Shown piece after piece: positions 6,900 through 16,191 of a DNA stretch of 32,823 nucleotides. Both the position numbers and the translations under genes were made by a program. Each line of letters begins with the position of its first letter. Positions within the stretch are counted from its first letter, which is position 1. Below the pieces are notes generated by a model. That model made no database searches. It was not told the origin of the DNA and worked only from the letters and a program-made list of their open reading frames with translations. This DNA is from Gemmatimonadaceae bacterium (GTDB lineage: Bacteria > Gemmatimonadota > Gemmatimonadetes > Gemmatimonadales > Gemmatimonadaceae): NCBI GenBank assembly GCA_035533015.1, contig DATLUQ010000049.1:1-32823 (forward strand), written 5' to 3'.

Positions 6900-7286
6900 A
6901 TGGCTGGCGCATCCAATACCCGCGCGCTGAGCATCGCCCTCGTCGTGTTCGGCCTCATCTTCGTGTTCGGCATCTACCCACTCACGATCGTGTGGCCGTC
7001 CGGCTGGAGCTGGGCCCCCGGCGGAGAGCAGTACCTCCAGATGATCCTGGGGATCTACGCCACGCTGGGCGTATTCCTGCTGCTCGCCGCGCGGAAGCCG
7101 CTGCAGAACCTGAGCCTTATCTGGTTCACGGTGTGGTCCAGTTTCGTGCACGCCGGGATCATGGCGTACCAGTCCATGACGGACCCCATGCAGCACGGCC
7201 ACATGATAGGAGACGTCGCCGCGCTGTTCCTGGTGGCAATCGTGCTGGCGGTGCTCACGCCCCGCGGGCAGGCCGCAGAGGTCTAG
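6900..7286 (+). CDS. Small four-TM membrane protein, DUF6632-like
   Basis: A 128-residue integral membrane protein. ATG 6900 is chosen because AGGAGA lies 7-8 nt upstream. Four hydrophobic stretches are seen at about residues 9-27, 44-62, 72-92 and 104-122. Motifs such as LQMILGIYATLGVFLLLAAR and LIWFTVWSSFVHAGIM resemble what I recall of DUF6632, but this naming is from memory. The second half carries several Met and His (MTDPMQHGHMIGD) facing one loop. Its stop TAG shares the CTAG tetranucleotide with the stop of convergent pdxA, so the two genes overlap by 4 nt with no terminator between. Function unknown. Confidence 0.8.
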   Translation: MAGASNTRALSIALVVFGLIFVFGIYPLTIVWPSGWSWAPGGEQYLQMILGIYATLGVFLLLAARKPLQNLSLIWFTVWSSFVHAGIMAYQSMTDPMQHGHMIGDVAALFLVAIVLAVLTPRGQAAEV

Positions 7287-8179
7287 CCGGCGCGATCCGG
7301 CGGAGATCGCGCCGCGATCCGGGCCGCGAGCAGTGTGGCGGCGATGATGCTCGACGGGTCCGCCCGGCCCTGTCCGGCGATATCCATCGCGGTGCCGTGG
7401 TCGGGGCTGGTGCGGGGAAAGGGCAGCCCCAGCGTAACGTTCACGGCGCTGCCGAACGAAGCGACCTTGATGGCCGTCATGCCCACGTCGTGATACGGCG
7501 CGATGACGGCGTCGAACTCGCCGCGCAGGGCGCGCACGAACACGGTATCGGCCGGGAATGGGCCGGCCAGGCCGCTGGCCCGCGCCGCGGGAGCGAGCAC
7601 GCGGTCGTCCTCGTCGCCAAACCGGCCGCCGTCGCCGGCGTGCGGGTTGAGCGCGCAGAGGGCGATGCGCGGCTCGGCGATGCCGAACCAGTTCTGCAGC
7701 CCGCGCCGCGTGATGGCGGCGGCCGACGCGATGGCGCCAGCGGTCACGGCGCGCGGCACGTCGCGGAGCGCCAGATGCGTGGTAGCCAGCACCACGCGCA
7801 GCCGGTCGGAGGCGAGCATCATGGCCACGCGCTCGCCGGTGAGCGCGGCCAGCATCTCGGTATGACCGGGGTAGTCGTAGCCGCCGGCGAGCAGGGCCGC
7901 CTTGTCGATGGGCGCGGTGACGATGCCCTGCACGTCGCCGGCGAGGGCCAGGGCCACGGCGCGCTCGATGGCCAGTCCCGCCAGCCGGCCCGCGTTGGCG
8001 GCCGACTGGCGGGGCGCCCACGTTCCCACGGCGAGGTCGACGTCGAGCCCGGCACCGGTGGGCCCCACGAGCACGAGATCGGCGGCCGCGGCTACCCGCG
8101 GGTCGGCGCGGAGTGCGGCGACGATCTCCGGCCCGATGCCGCGCGGGTCGCCCAGGGTGACGGCGAGGCGCAGTCGCAC
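7283..8179 (-). CDS. pdxA: 4-hydroxythreonine-4-phosphate dehydrogenase
   Basis: A 298-residue cytoplasmic enzyme that oxidises 4-phosphohydroxy-L-threonine to the precursor condensed by PdxJ in pyridoxal-phosphate synthesis. The start LAVTLGDPRGIGPE is the PdxA signature (usually GDPAGIGPE). Metal-binding His residues appear in order in YPGHTEML, LNPHAGDGGRFGDED and APYHDVGMTAIK, and the NVTLGLPFPRTSPDHGTA segment near the C-terminus is characteristic. Start is GTG 8179, 4 nt after the SurA-like gene stops, which fits translational coupling. Adjacency of surA and pdxA is also found in enterobacteria. It is the last gene of the minus-strand operon. Length is slightly short (families are about 320-335) but all key motifs are present. 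Confidence 0.95.
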   Translation of the reverse strand: MRLRLAVTLGDPRGIGPEIVAALRADPRVAAAADLVLVGPTGAGLDVDLAVGTWAPRQSAANAGRLAGLAIERAVALALAGDVQGIVTAPIDKAALLAGGYDYPGHTEMLAALTGERVAMMLASDRLRVVLATTHLALRDVPRAVTAGAIASAAAITRRGLQNWFGIAEPRIALCALNPHAGDGGRFGDEDDRVLAPAARASGLAGPFPADTVFVRALRGEFDAVIAPYHDVGMTAIKVASFGSAVNVTLGLPFPRTSPDHGTAMDIAGQGRADPSSIIAATLLAARIAARSPPDRAG

Positions 8180-8183
8180 GACG

Positions 8184-9569
8184 TCAGGGCGCCGGTCCGC
8201 CGCCGGGCTTCCAGCCGGCAGGGGGCAGCAGCGCGTCGTGCATGATCTCCACGAACTCCGTCTTGCGAAGCCCGTCCAGGTAGCGCCGGATGGCGGCGCT
8301 CTGTTCCAGATTGTCGCGCAGTCGCGAGCGCACGTCGCTCAGGGTCATGGAACCGCCCGGCTGGTAGGACTCGATGCGGGCCACCACGAACTTGGGCACG
8401 TTGGGCGTCTGCGCGTTGGCGATCCGGAACACCACGACGTCGTCGGCCTTGAGGCCGGCAAAGGCGTCCTGATACGTCTGCGGCAGCGAATCGAACGGAT
8501 ACGGCGTGAGGATGGACGTCTCCTCGCGGCTCGCGTAGTCGTGATACTTGGCGGCGAGGGTGTCGAAGGGCACACCGCGTTCCCACATCGTCTTCACGGA
8601 ATCGGCGAGTCGCGCCGTGCGAGCGATGTCGGCCGAATCGATCACGGGCCGGATGAGGATGTGGCGCGCCTTGCGCTCGGGACCGTTCACGCGGTCCACA
8701 CGCAGGATGTGATACCCGAAGGGCGTTTCGAACACGGGACTGATCTGCCCGGGCTCGACGGAGAACAGCATCCGCTCGAACGACGGCACGAGCCCGCCGC
8801 CGCGCCGGTTCCACCCCAGGTCACCACCCACTTCGCGCGTCGTGGAGTCCATGGACTCCCGCTTGGCGATGCGCGCGAAGTCCCCGCCAGCCACGATCTC
8901 GGCGCGCAGCGATTCTGCTTTGGCGTACGCCGCCGCCTTGGCCTTGGCCGAGGCTTGCGGGTTGATCACGATCTGGTGCCAGGTGAAGGTCGCCGGCCGC
9001 TTGGGCAGATTGCCCTTCATGGCGTCGAACGCCTGCTGCACTTCCCGCTCTGATACCGAGACGGGCAGGATCTGGCCGTCCTGTTTGAGCTTTGCGGCCG
9101 CGGCCTGCTGCAACTGCGCCGTGCGAAGCTGGTCGATCAGGAACGTCCGGTACTCGTCGGGAGTGCCGAGCCCGGCCTTTGCCAACTCGGCGCGGTACTG
9201 CGCTTCGGTGGGAAAGCGGGCGCGCGTCTGGCGGATCTGCGCATCGATGGTGGGGGCGAGCACGGAGTCGGGCAGATCGATCTTCAACTCCTTGGCCTTC
9301 TGGAGGAGAAGCCGCTCGTCGATCAGTCCGTTGATGAGGTTGAGCTGGAACGACGCCCAATCGGCGGAGTCGGCCGGCAGCAGGAAGTTGGGATCCTGCT
9401 GTTGCCGGGAGATGATCGCTTGGGTGACCTCGGATTCCATGATCGGGTCGGAGCCGACCACGGCGACGACGCGATCGAGGGGAACCGGCTTGGCGGCGGC
9501 CTGGGCCACGACCATGCGCGGGACAGCCGCGGCAGCCACGGCGAGCAGAAACGCGAGCGACTTCTTCAT
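8184..9569 (-). CDS. surA: SurA-like periplasmic peptidyl-prolyl isomerase/chaperone
   Basis: A 461-residue exported protein. Residues 1-22 form a signal peptide (MKKSLAFLLAVAAAAVPRMVVAQ). The SurA N-terminal chaperone region begins with LDRVVAVVGSDPIMESEV and extends to about 180. A first parvulin domain covers about 185-300 (ESMDSTTREVGGDLGW, PVFETPFGYHILRVDRV), and a more divergent second parvulin region follows (RKARHILIRP onward). SurA escorts unfolded outer-membrane proteins through the periplasm. The gene sits between a lipoprotein parvulin (upstream) and pdxA (4 nt downstream). A 20-bp hairpin ends 11 nt before its ATG, so expression relative to the upstream gene may be tuned there. 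Orthology to enterobacterial SurA is inferred from domain order and the pdxA neighbour. Confidence 0.9.
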   Translation of the reverse strand: MKKSLAFLLAVAAAAVPRMVVAQAAAKPVPLDRVVAVVGSDPIMESEVTQAIISRQQQDPNFLLPADSADWASFQLNLINGLIDERLLLQKAKELKIDLPDSVLAPTIDAQIRQTRARFPTEAQYRAELAKAGLGTPDEYRTFLIDQLRTAQLQQAAAAKLKQDGQILPVSVSEREVQQAFDAMKGNLPKRPATFTWHQIVINPQASAKAKAAAYAKAESLRAEIVAGGDFARIAKRESMDSTTREVGGDLGWNRRGGGLVPSFERMLFSVEPGQISPVFETPFGYHILRVDRVNGPERKARHILIRPVIDSADIARTARLADSVKTMWERGVPFDTLAAKYHDYASREETSILTPYPFDSLPQTYQDAFAGLKADDVVVFRIANAQTPNVPKFVVARIESYQPGGSMTLSDVRSRLRDNLEQSAAIRRYLDGLRKTEFVEIMHDALLPPAGWKPGGGPAP

Positions 9570-9580
9570 GAGCGGAAGAT

Positions 9581-9625
9581 ACCCGCGGCACGCCGCCGAG
9601 GTTCACTCGGCGGCGTGCCGTGGGT
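9581..9625 (-). terminator. Strong hairpin between the two parvulin genes
   Basis: A 20-bp stem (9581-9600 with 9606-9625, one G-U type mismatch) and a 5-nt loop GTTCA. It begins 5 nt after the stop of the upstream lipoprotein parvulin gene and ends 11 nt before the SurA-like start. No T tract follows on the minus strand. It may be a partial terminator, an RNA processing site or a structure limiting ribosome access. Confidence 0.6.
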
Positions 9626-9630
9626 ACGTC

Positions 9631-11085
9631 CTACTTCTTCTTGGTCTTGGTGGTATCCGCCGGCGGGGCGCCGGGGAGCGGCACCTGCGACGGCGGCTGG
9701 TTGGCCGCGCGGGCCGAGTCGGCCGTGCTGCGGAGCTTGCGCGCGATCTCGACGGCGCGGTCCAGTGCGTTCTGGTTCACGCTCCAACTGAATTTGGACT
9801 CGAGCGCGAGCTTGAGCGGCGTGGGAATGGCGATCGGCCGGACCGTACCCGCCATGATGGCGGCGATCAGCGAATCGACCCGTGTGGCGGCGAGCGTCTC
9901 GCGCGCCGACTCGGTCTTGGCGCTGTCGGCCAGGGCGTGCGGATCCACGCCAAGGGACGTCCAACCGCCGGTCACCCACTGGAGATAGCCGGCGCTCATC
10001 GCGGTCTGCTCTGCGGGCGAGAGCACGATGTGCAGGCTGTCGGCCCGTTTGAGCATCACTTCCTGGCCGGCGAGGCTGCGCAGGAAGATCTGGATGATCG
10101 AGTCGGGCGCCTGCTGGATCTGCTGGGTGATGTTCTGCTGCGGCGGCATGCCGTCGAGCCAGGTCAGGTACCGGGACACCGTCAGATTGCCGCCCTTGTA
10201 GCTGGCCAGCACGGTGTTGTCCTTGCGGTGCGAGGCAGGGTCGGCCGCTGCGACCTTGGCGGCCTGCGCGGCCCCGGGCTTCACCTGGATGCCCGACGTC
10301 GAATCGAGTTGGGCGACGTAGGCCTGCTCGGCCTTGCTCGCCGCGATCCGCGTGAACTCGCTGTCGTACTCGGCCTTGGCCTCTGCGTAGGGCAACCGCT
10401 GGATGATGTGGTACCCGTACTGCGTCTGCACGAGGCCGGAGATCTGGCCCGGCTTGAGCGCCGCCACCGCGTCGCCGAACTCGGGCACCATCTCGCGGCG
10501 CGGGAACACGCCCAGGTTGCCGCCCTGCTGCGCGGACCCGTCGGAGCTGTACTTCTTGGCCATCTCGGCGAAGTTCTTGGCGTTCACCTGCGGCAGGATG
10601 CTCATGGCCTTCTTGTGCACCGAGTCTTTCTGGGACTGGGTGGCCGCGGGCGGGAACTGGAACAGGATGTGGCGGGCGTCGAAGACGTCGGCGGCACCGG
10701 CGTCGTACGTGGCTTCGGACGGCGGCTGATTGGTGAGTGTGCTATCGATGTGCGCCTGGAAATGCCGCAGGAGCATGTTGATCGTGTATGTCTGCCCCGC
10801 GTCGGCCAGTTCCTTGGGAGTGTTGAGCGAGTCGTTCTTGGCCGCGGCCAGCCCCATCAACTGGTAGTCCACCCAGAGGCCGGCCACGATGGCGGCGTTT
10901 TCCTTGGTGGGCTGCACCTGGAGCGGCGTCTTGCCCATCAGGTCGCCGAGTCGCGTGACGGACAACTCCTGCGAACCGGCGCGGGCGACGGTATCCGAGT
11001 GGGCGTTGAAGGCATCCTTGATGCCTTGGCATCCCGTGATCGCCACGCAGGCGACGGTGAATGCCAACAGGGACCGAGTTTTCAT
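9631..11085 (-). CDS. Parvulin-type peptidyl-prolyl isomerase lipoprotein
   Basis: A 484-residue exported lipoprotein. The N-terminus MKTRSLLAFTVACVAITGC gives a lipobox ITGC with Cys19 acylated. A SurA/PrsA-like helical region follows, then a canonical parvulin domain at about 137-240. That domain reads DARHILFQFPP, FAEMAKKYSSDGSAQQGGNLG, MVPEFGDAV, LKPGQISGLVQTQYGYHIIQ. The remaining helical part carries no second recognisable parvulin. The C-terminus is low-complexity (QPPSQVPLPGAPPADTTKTKKK). It probably folds secreted proteins at a membrane surface alongside the SurA-like protein encoded next. It is in the operon 34 nt downstream of mfd. Confidence 0.9.
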   Translation of the reverse strand: MKTRSLLAFTVACVAITGCQGIKDAFNAHSDTVARAGSQELSVTRLGDLMGKTPLQVQPTKENAAIVAGLWVDYQLMGLAAAKNDSLNTPKELADAGQTYTINMLLRHFQAHIDSTLTNQPPSEATYDAGAADVFDARHILFQFPPAATQSQKDSVHKKAMSILPQVNAKNFAEMAKKYSSDGSAQQGGNLGVFPRREMVPEFGDAVAALKPGQISGLVQTQYGYHIIQRLPYAEAKAEYDSEFTRIAASKAEQAYVAQLDSTSGIQVKPGAAQAAKVAAADPASHRKDNTVLASYKGGNLTVSRYLTWLDGMPPQQNITQQIQQAPDSIIQIFLRSLAGQEVMLKRADSLHIVLSPAEQTAMSAGYLQWVTGGWTSLGVDPHALADSAKTESARETLAATRVDSLIAAIMAGTVRPIAIPTPLKLALESKFSWSVNQNALDRAVEIARKLRSTADSARAANQPPSQVPLPGAPPADTTKTKKK

Positions 11086-11119
11086 CTGCCTGATGCTCCA
11101 GGGTATAGGGGGCGGACGG

Positions 11120-14100
11120 TCACACCAGGCTGCGCAGGGCGCGCGCCAGCCCGTCGAGCATGGAGGCTCCGCCCAGCCGCGTGAGCTTGAGAGAGAGCGG
11201 CCGGGAGCGACGGACTTCCGCCTGGAACTGCACTTCGTGAAAAGCCGCGGACAACCCCTTCATGCGAGGCACCGCGGAATCGTGAAAGGTAATACGCGCT
11301 TCGTTCCCGCGCACCAGGATGCTCTCCACCCCCAGCGCACCACCGGCCAGGCGCAACTCGGCCAGCGCCAGCGTGGCGTCGGCCGGCGGCGGAAGGGGAC
11401 CAAACCGATCGCGTAACTCCGCGCGCAACGCCTCGAGATCGCGGGCGCTGCCGAGCCGCGAGATGCGGCGGTAGATGTCGAGCTTGGCGTCCTGCGACTC
11501 CACGTAGTCGTCGGGCAGGTGGTGGGGCACGTCCATGTTGACGTCGGCGGGCACGAGCTTGGGCGTGGCATCGCCCGCCGCCAGGTGGTGCACCGTCTCG
11601 TCGAGCAGGCGCAGATACAGGTCGAAGCCCACGGCCTGCACGAATCCCGACTGCTCGGGGCCGAGCAGGTTCCCCGCTCCGCGCATTTCCATGTCGCGGA
11701 GCGCGATGCGGTAGCCGGCGCCCAATTCGGTGTGGTGCTCGAGCACGCGCAGCCGGCGTTCGGCGTCCAGATCCATGACGTCGGGTACCAGCAGGTAGCA
11801 GTGGGCGCGGCGGTGCGACCGCCCCACGCGGCCCCGCAGCTGGTAGAGCTGGGCCAGCCCGAAGTGGTCGGCGCGGTTCACGAACATCGTGTTGGCGTTC
11901 GGCACGTCGAGGCCGCTCTCCACGATCATCGTGGACACGAGCACGTCCACCGCGCCGCTCACGAACTGGTGCATCACCTCTTCCAGCGCCCGCTCGGGCA
12001 TCTGGCCGTGGGCCACGGCGATGCGGGCCCGCGGTGCGGTGCGTTGCACGTGGTCGGCCACGCCGACGATGGTCTCGATGCGGTTGTGCACGAAGAACAC
12101 CTGTCCGCCGCGGTCCAGCTCGCGGGCGATCGCTTCCTCGATGAGCCCATCGTCCCACGGCTCGAGCGAGGTGAGCACGGGCGAGCGGTCGCGCGGCGGC
12201 GTTTGCATGAGCGTCATGTCGCGCAGCCCGGCCAGCGACATGTGCAGGGTGCGCGGAATGGGCGTGGCGGTGAGCGTGAGCACGTCCGTCTCCAGGCGCA
12301 GCTGCTTGAGGCGTTCCTTGTGCTTGACGCCGAACCGGTGTTCCTCGTCGATCACGAGCAGCCCCAGCTCCTTGAACACCACGTCGGGGCTGAGCATGCG
12401 GTGGGTGCCGATCACGATGTCGACATTCCCCTCGGCGAGCGCCGTCACGACGTCCTTCTGCTGCTTGGCGCTCTGGAAGCGGCTCAGCATCTCGATGCGC
12501 ACGGGGAAGTCGGCCAGGCGCTCGCTGAACGTGCGGGCGTGCTGGTCGGCGAGGATGGTGGTGGGAACGAGCACGGCCACCTGCCGCCCCGACTGCACGG
12601 CCTTGAACGCGGCGCGCACCGCGATCTCGGTCTTGCCGTAGCCCACGTCGCCCACGAGCAGCCGGTCCATGGGGCGCCCGCTCTCCATGTCCTGCTTGAC
12701 AGCCACGGTGGCGGTGCGCTGGTCCGGCGTGTCTTCGAACAGGAAGGAACTCTCGAGTTGCTTCTGCCAGGGCGTGTCGGGCACGTGCGGCGGCCGCGTG
12801 GCCACCTTGCGCCGGGCATACAGGTCCAGCAGCTCGACGGTCATCTCGCGAATGGCGGCGCGCGTCTTGTCGCGTTGCTGCGCCCACCGCTTGCCGCCCA
12901 GCTTGTGCAGCCGCGGCGGCGGCGAGGCCTCGCTCACGTCGGCGGCCGAGCGGTAGCGCTCCAGTTGGTCGATGCGATAGAGGGGGACGTTCAGCCGGTC
13001 GCCGCCCTCGTACTCCACCACCGCGACCTCGAGGGTGCTCTGCCCGACGACGATGGTCTCCATGCCACGGTAGATGCCCACGCCGTGCTCGAGGTGCACC
13101 ACGTAGTCGCCGGCGCGCAGTTCGGCGCTGTCGAGGGCCAGACCGCTCACGTAGCGCCGCTTGCGGCGGATGCGGCGTTCGCGGCGGAACACCTCGTGAT
13201 CGGTGAGCACGCGCAGCCCGGCCGAGCCGTCGCCGGGGGGGATGACGAATCCGCCCTGGAGCACCCCCACGGTGAGGGCCGCGGGGGAGGGCCCGCTGGC
13301 CTCGTCGGCGAGCAGTTCCTCCAGGCGTTCGGCCTGGCCGGCGTTGTCGCACAGCACGATGGTGGGCGTGTGGTCGCGCACCAGCCGGCGCAGCAGGCGA
13401 ATGTCGCGGTCCACGGACTCGGGCTCGAGCAGCGGGAAGGCGACGTCGGCCTCGGCGCCGGCGGGCGCGAGGCGCAGGGTGCCGAGTGCGGCGAGCTCGC
13501 CGAGCACGCGGTCGGGGGCCTCGAACAGGTCGTCGCGGGCGGCGGGGTCCTCACCGCGCCGCTGGGCCACGGCGATGTGGTGCAGCGCTTCGTCCCAGGT
13601 GCGGCGCAGCTCGGGCTCGAGATGCGTGCCCTCGGGTTCGAGGATCACCGTGTCGGGCGGCAGCAGGGCGAGCAGGGTGGTGCGCTCGGCGCCCGACGCG
13701 GCGGCCAGCGCCGGCGCCTCGGCGGGCAGCACGAGGGCGTGCGGCACCTCGCGCGTGGACCGCTGCGTGCCGATGTCGAACTGCCGGAGCTCCACGATCT
13801 CGTCGCCCCAGAACTCGGCGCGCACGGGATCGGCCATACCAAAACTGTAAATATCGAGGATGCCGCCGCGCACACTGAACTGCGCGACGTCCTCCACCAT
13901 GGGCACGCGCTCGAAGCCCATGGCCTCGAGGCGGGCCACGAGGTCGGCCAGCCGGTGGAGCCCGCCCTTGCGCAGTTCCAGCCGCAGGCTGCGCAGGGCG
14001 CCGGGAATGCGCGTGCGCTCGAGCACGGCGCGGGCCGTGGTGACGAGCACGCGCACGTTGCCGCGCGACACGCGTTCCATGGTCTCCACCCGCTCGCCCG

Positions 14101-14401
14101 CGATCTCGAGGTGCGGCTCCGCCTCGCCCAGCCCCTCGCGCGGCGGGTAGAAGGCCGCGGCTCCCTCGGGGATGAGCGCCTGCAGGTCGGCCAGCCACCG
14201 CTCGGCTTCGGGCACCCCCTCGGCGACCACGGCGAAGAACCGCGCGGGCAGCCGGCGCGCGAGCGCGGCGAGGAGCACGGCGTCGCTCGACCCACGGAGC
14301 CCGGTCACCTGCAGCGCCGCGCCCGGTCCGGGAAGCGCGGCCAGTGTGCGGTTGAACGCAGGCAGCCGTTCGAGGCCGTCGAGCAGGGCGTCGAGCGGCA
14401 C
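11120..14401 (-). CDS. mfd: Transcription-repair coupling factor Mfd
   Basis: A 1093-residue ATP-driven translocase that removes stalled RNA polymerase and recruits UvrA to the lesion. Order seen: an N-terminal UvrB-like region (FYPPREGLGEAEPH, FSVRGGILDIY), the RNA-polymerase-interaction segment (DYVVHLEHGVGIYRGMETI, about residue 430), Walker A GDVGYGKTEIA (about 583), DEEHRFGVKHKERLK (about 684), and motif III/IV (LTLTATPIPRTLHMS). These are followed by LRGRVGRSHRRAHCYLL, the TRG region (GAGNLLGPEQSGF) and the C-terminal regulatory domain with ADVNMDVPHHLPDDYV. Length is close to the family norm of about 1150. GTG 14401 overlaps the stop of the upstream BatA-like gene by one base (TAGTG), indicating coupled translation. 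Confidence 0.97.
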   Translation of the reverse strand: MPLDALLDGLERLPAFNRTLAALPGPGAALQVTGLRGSSDAVLLAALARRLPARFFAVVAEGVPEAERWLADLQALIPEGAAAFYPPREGLGEAEPHLEIAGERVETMERVSRGNVRVLVTTARAVLERTRIPGALRSLRLELRKGGLHRLADLVARLEAMGFERVPMVEDVAQFSVRGGILDIYSFGMADPVRAEFWGDEIVELRQFDIGTQRSTREVPHALVLPAEAPALAAASGAERTTLLALLPPDTVILEPEGTHLEPELRRTWDEALHHIAVAQRRGEDPAARDDLFEAPDRVLGELAALGTLRLAPAGAEADVAFPLLEPESVDRDIRLLRRLVRDHTPTIVLCDNAGQAERLEELLADEASGPSPAALTVGVLQGGFVIPPGDGSAGLRVLTDHEVFRRERRIRRKRRYVSGLALDSAELRAGDYVVHLEHGVGIYRGMETIVVGQSTLEVAVVEYEGGDRLNVPLYRIDQLERYRSAADVSEASPPPRLHKLGGKRWAQQRDKTRAAIREMTVELLDLYARRKVATRPPHVPDTPWQKQLESSFLFEDTPDQRTATVAVKQDMESGRPMDRLLVGDVGYGKTEIAVRAAFKAVQSGRQVAVLVPTTILADQHARTFSERLADFPVRIEMLSRFQSAKQQKDVVTALAEGNVDIVIGTHRMLSPDVVFKELGLLVIDEEHRFGVKHKERLKQLRLETDVLTLTATPIPRTLHMSLAGLRDMTLMQTPPRDRSPVLTSLEPWDDGLIEEAIARELDRGGQVFFVHNRIETIVGVADHVQRTAPRARIAVAHGQMPERALEEVMHQFVSGAVDVLVSTMIVESGLDVPNANTMFVNRADHFGLAQLYQLRGRVGRSHRRAHCYLLVPDVMDLDAERRLRVLEHHTELGAGYRIALRDMEMRGAGNLLGPEQSGFVQAVGFDLYLRLLDETVHHLAAGDATPKLVPADVNMDVPHHLPDDYVESQDAKLDIYRRISRLGSARDLEALRAELRDRFGPLPPPADATLALAELRLAGGALGVESILVRGNEARITFHDSAVPRMKGLSAAFHEVQFQAEVRRSRPLSLKLTRLGGASMLDGLARALRSLV

Positions 14402-16191
14402 TAGCCCTCTCCCCCCGCCCCGCGCGCCGCGATCGCGCCCTCGAGCACGAGCACGGCGAGCAGGGCGGCGAGCAGCGGGACGACCACCGGCCGGCGCGCC
14501 GTCACGTCGAACACGGCGGCGGCAAAGCGGTCGGCGTCGGTGAACGCGCGGGCGTGGCCGCCCAGGAGGCGGGCGAAATCGGCCGGCGCCCAGCGCGCGA
14601 GTTCCGACTCACGAGGCTCGGGGTTCACCACGAGGGCGCCCACGCGGCGACCGTCACGGGTGAAGAAGTAGGTGCCCGCGCGGTCGGGCGCCGTGAACTC
14701 GGTGCCCGCCGCGCCGGGGGCGCCGTCGAGGGCGCCGGCCCACGACGGCCATATCAAATGTTGTATGGGCGCGGCGGAAACGACGCGGCCCGGGTCGCCC
14801 GACAGGCGGTTGGCGAACACGCCCGCCAACCAGGGCACGAAACCGGCGCTCACCGGCAGGGTCGTGGCGTCGGGCGTGAGCGGCGACGCCACGAGCACGT
14901 ACCCCGGACCGGCCACGATCCAGGGCTCGGCGCCGGCGCGGGCCAGCGTGTCGGTACGCGCGGCCCCGGTGGCGAGCAGCGAATAGCGGAGCGTGGCCTG
15001 CGTGGCGCCCGCGCCGTCGCCGGCCACCAACACGGCGCCGCGGCGCACCGGCCCGAACTGCCAGGGCACGCCGGCCCGGGCCAGGGCACGGTTGGCGGCG
15101 CCCAGCCGCACCGGGTCGGTGGGCGCGGTGATCAGGGCCGGGAGCGCGGTGACCTCGTCGGCCGGCGCCACGGTCACGTCGCCTCCCGCTGCCACACGTC
15201 CGTCGCCGCGCAGCACGTCCACGGCGCTGGCCACGAACGGCCCCGCGTCGGGGGCCACGCGCACCCGCGGCGCAGCGCCCACCCAGGCCGCGAAGTAGCG
15301 CACGTTGTCGCCCGGCAGTTCATCGGCGTCCAGTTCCACGGTACCGGCCAGCCAGCCGCGAGCCGCCGGCGTGGCGCGCACGAGGATCTCCTCGCCCGGG
15401 GCTGCCGTGCCCCGGGCCAGCGTGCTTCCCGCGAGTGCGATGCGATACGTGGTGGAATCCTGGGCCATGAGGCGCGCGCTCACGGCGCCGCGCGGAGTCC
15501 ACCGTTGGGGCTGTGCATCGGCGCTCACCACCGCACGGTTGGCGGGGGGCGCACCAGCCGGCACCCAAGCCACCACGGGCACCGCGCCGAGTTGGGCGGG
15601 AGCGGTCCAGGTAGTGCGCTGCGCATCGGTGATGAGCGCCACCTGCTGGCCGGCGAGTCCGGCATTGCGCACGGCGGAGGCCGCGCGGGCCAGGGCCAGT
15701 GCGGGATCGCCGGCCCCGCCAAGCGGCGAGATGCGCCGCACGGCATCGCGCAACTCGGCGGCCGTGCCGGCGCGAGCCTGTCCGTCGGCCGTCACCAGCC
15801 ACACGCGATCGGCCGTCGTGGCGCCGCTCAGCGCGCGCTCGGCCAATGAATCCAGGTGCGCGAACAGCGGACGGCCGTCCTGCACGGCGGCGGTGCTGAG
15901 CGAATTGTCGAGCACCACGGCCATCGCGGTGGGTCCATGTCCGCCGCCGAACAACCGGGCCGCCGGCCGCGCCGCGGCGAGCGCGATGAGCAGCACGGCG
16001 GCCACACGCGCCACCATGAGCAGCAGGTTGCGCAGGCGCAGCGTGCGGCTGTGCTCGCGCTCGGCGCGGGCCAGGTAGCGGGCGGCGGGAAATTCCACGC
16101 GCGCCCCGATCCGCCGTCGCAGCAGGTGCAACAGCAGCGGCACCGCGGCCGCCACGCCGAGGGCGAGGAACCAGGGAGAGAGAAAGCTCAT
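14401..16191 (-). CDS. BatA-like von Willebrand A membrane protein
   Basis: A 596-residue inner-membrane protein. MSFLSPWFLALGVAAAVPLL is the classic BatA N-terminal segment, followed by a basic stretch (LLRRRIGARVEFPAARYL) and a second membrane helix (about 55-78). A vWA-like domain begins AMAVVLDNSLST with the metal-site pattern DxSxS. The long periplasmic part has no recognised domain, and one last hydrophobic helix (VVVPLLAALLAVLVLEGAIA) lies near the C-terminus. ATG 16191 overlaps the DUF58 stop (ATGA); the open frame upstream is Arg-rich shadow of the DUF58 gene. Relatives belong to MoxR-DUF58-Bat clusters linked to aerotolerance and envelope stress, but no MoxR ATPase gene is in this window. 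Confidence 0.88.
   Translation of the reverse strand: MSFLSPWFLALGVAAAVPLLLHLLRRRIGARVEFPAARYLARAEREHSRTLRLRNLLLMVARVAAVLLIALAAARPAARLFGGGHGPTAMAVVLDNSLSTAAVQDGRPLFAHLDSLAERALSGATTADRVWLVTADGQARAGTAAELRDAVRRISPLGGAGDPALALARAASAVRNAGLAGQQVALITDAQRTTWTAPAQLGAVPVVAWVPAGAPPANRAVVSADAQPQRWTPRGAVSARLMAQDSTTYRIALAGSTLARGTAAPGEEILVRATPAARGWLAGTVELDADELPGDNVRYFAAWVGAAPRVRVAPDAGPFVASAVDVLRGDGRVAAGGDVTVAPADEVTALPALITAPTDPVRLGAANRALARAGVPWQFGPVRRGAVLVAGDGAGATQATLRYSLLATGAARTDTLARAGAEPWIVAGPGYVLVASPLTPDATTLPVSAGFVPWLAGVFANRLSGDPGRVVSAAPIQHLIWPSWAGALDGAPGAAGTEFTAPDRAGTYFFTRDGRRVGALVVNPEPRESELARWAPADFARLLGGHARAFTDADRFAAAVFDVTARRPVVVPLLAALLAVLVLEGAIAARGAGGEG

Noticed and set aside
11519-14404. Long plus-strand open frame opposite mfd (961 codons)
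   Set aside because: It is an antisense shadow in GC-rich DNA; the product is His/Gly/Val-rich without domains, while the minus strand encodes a complete Mfd.
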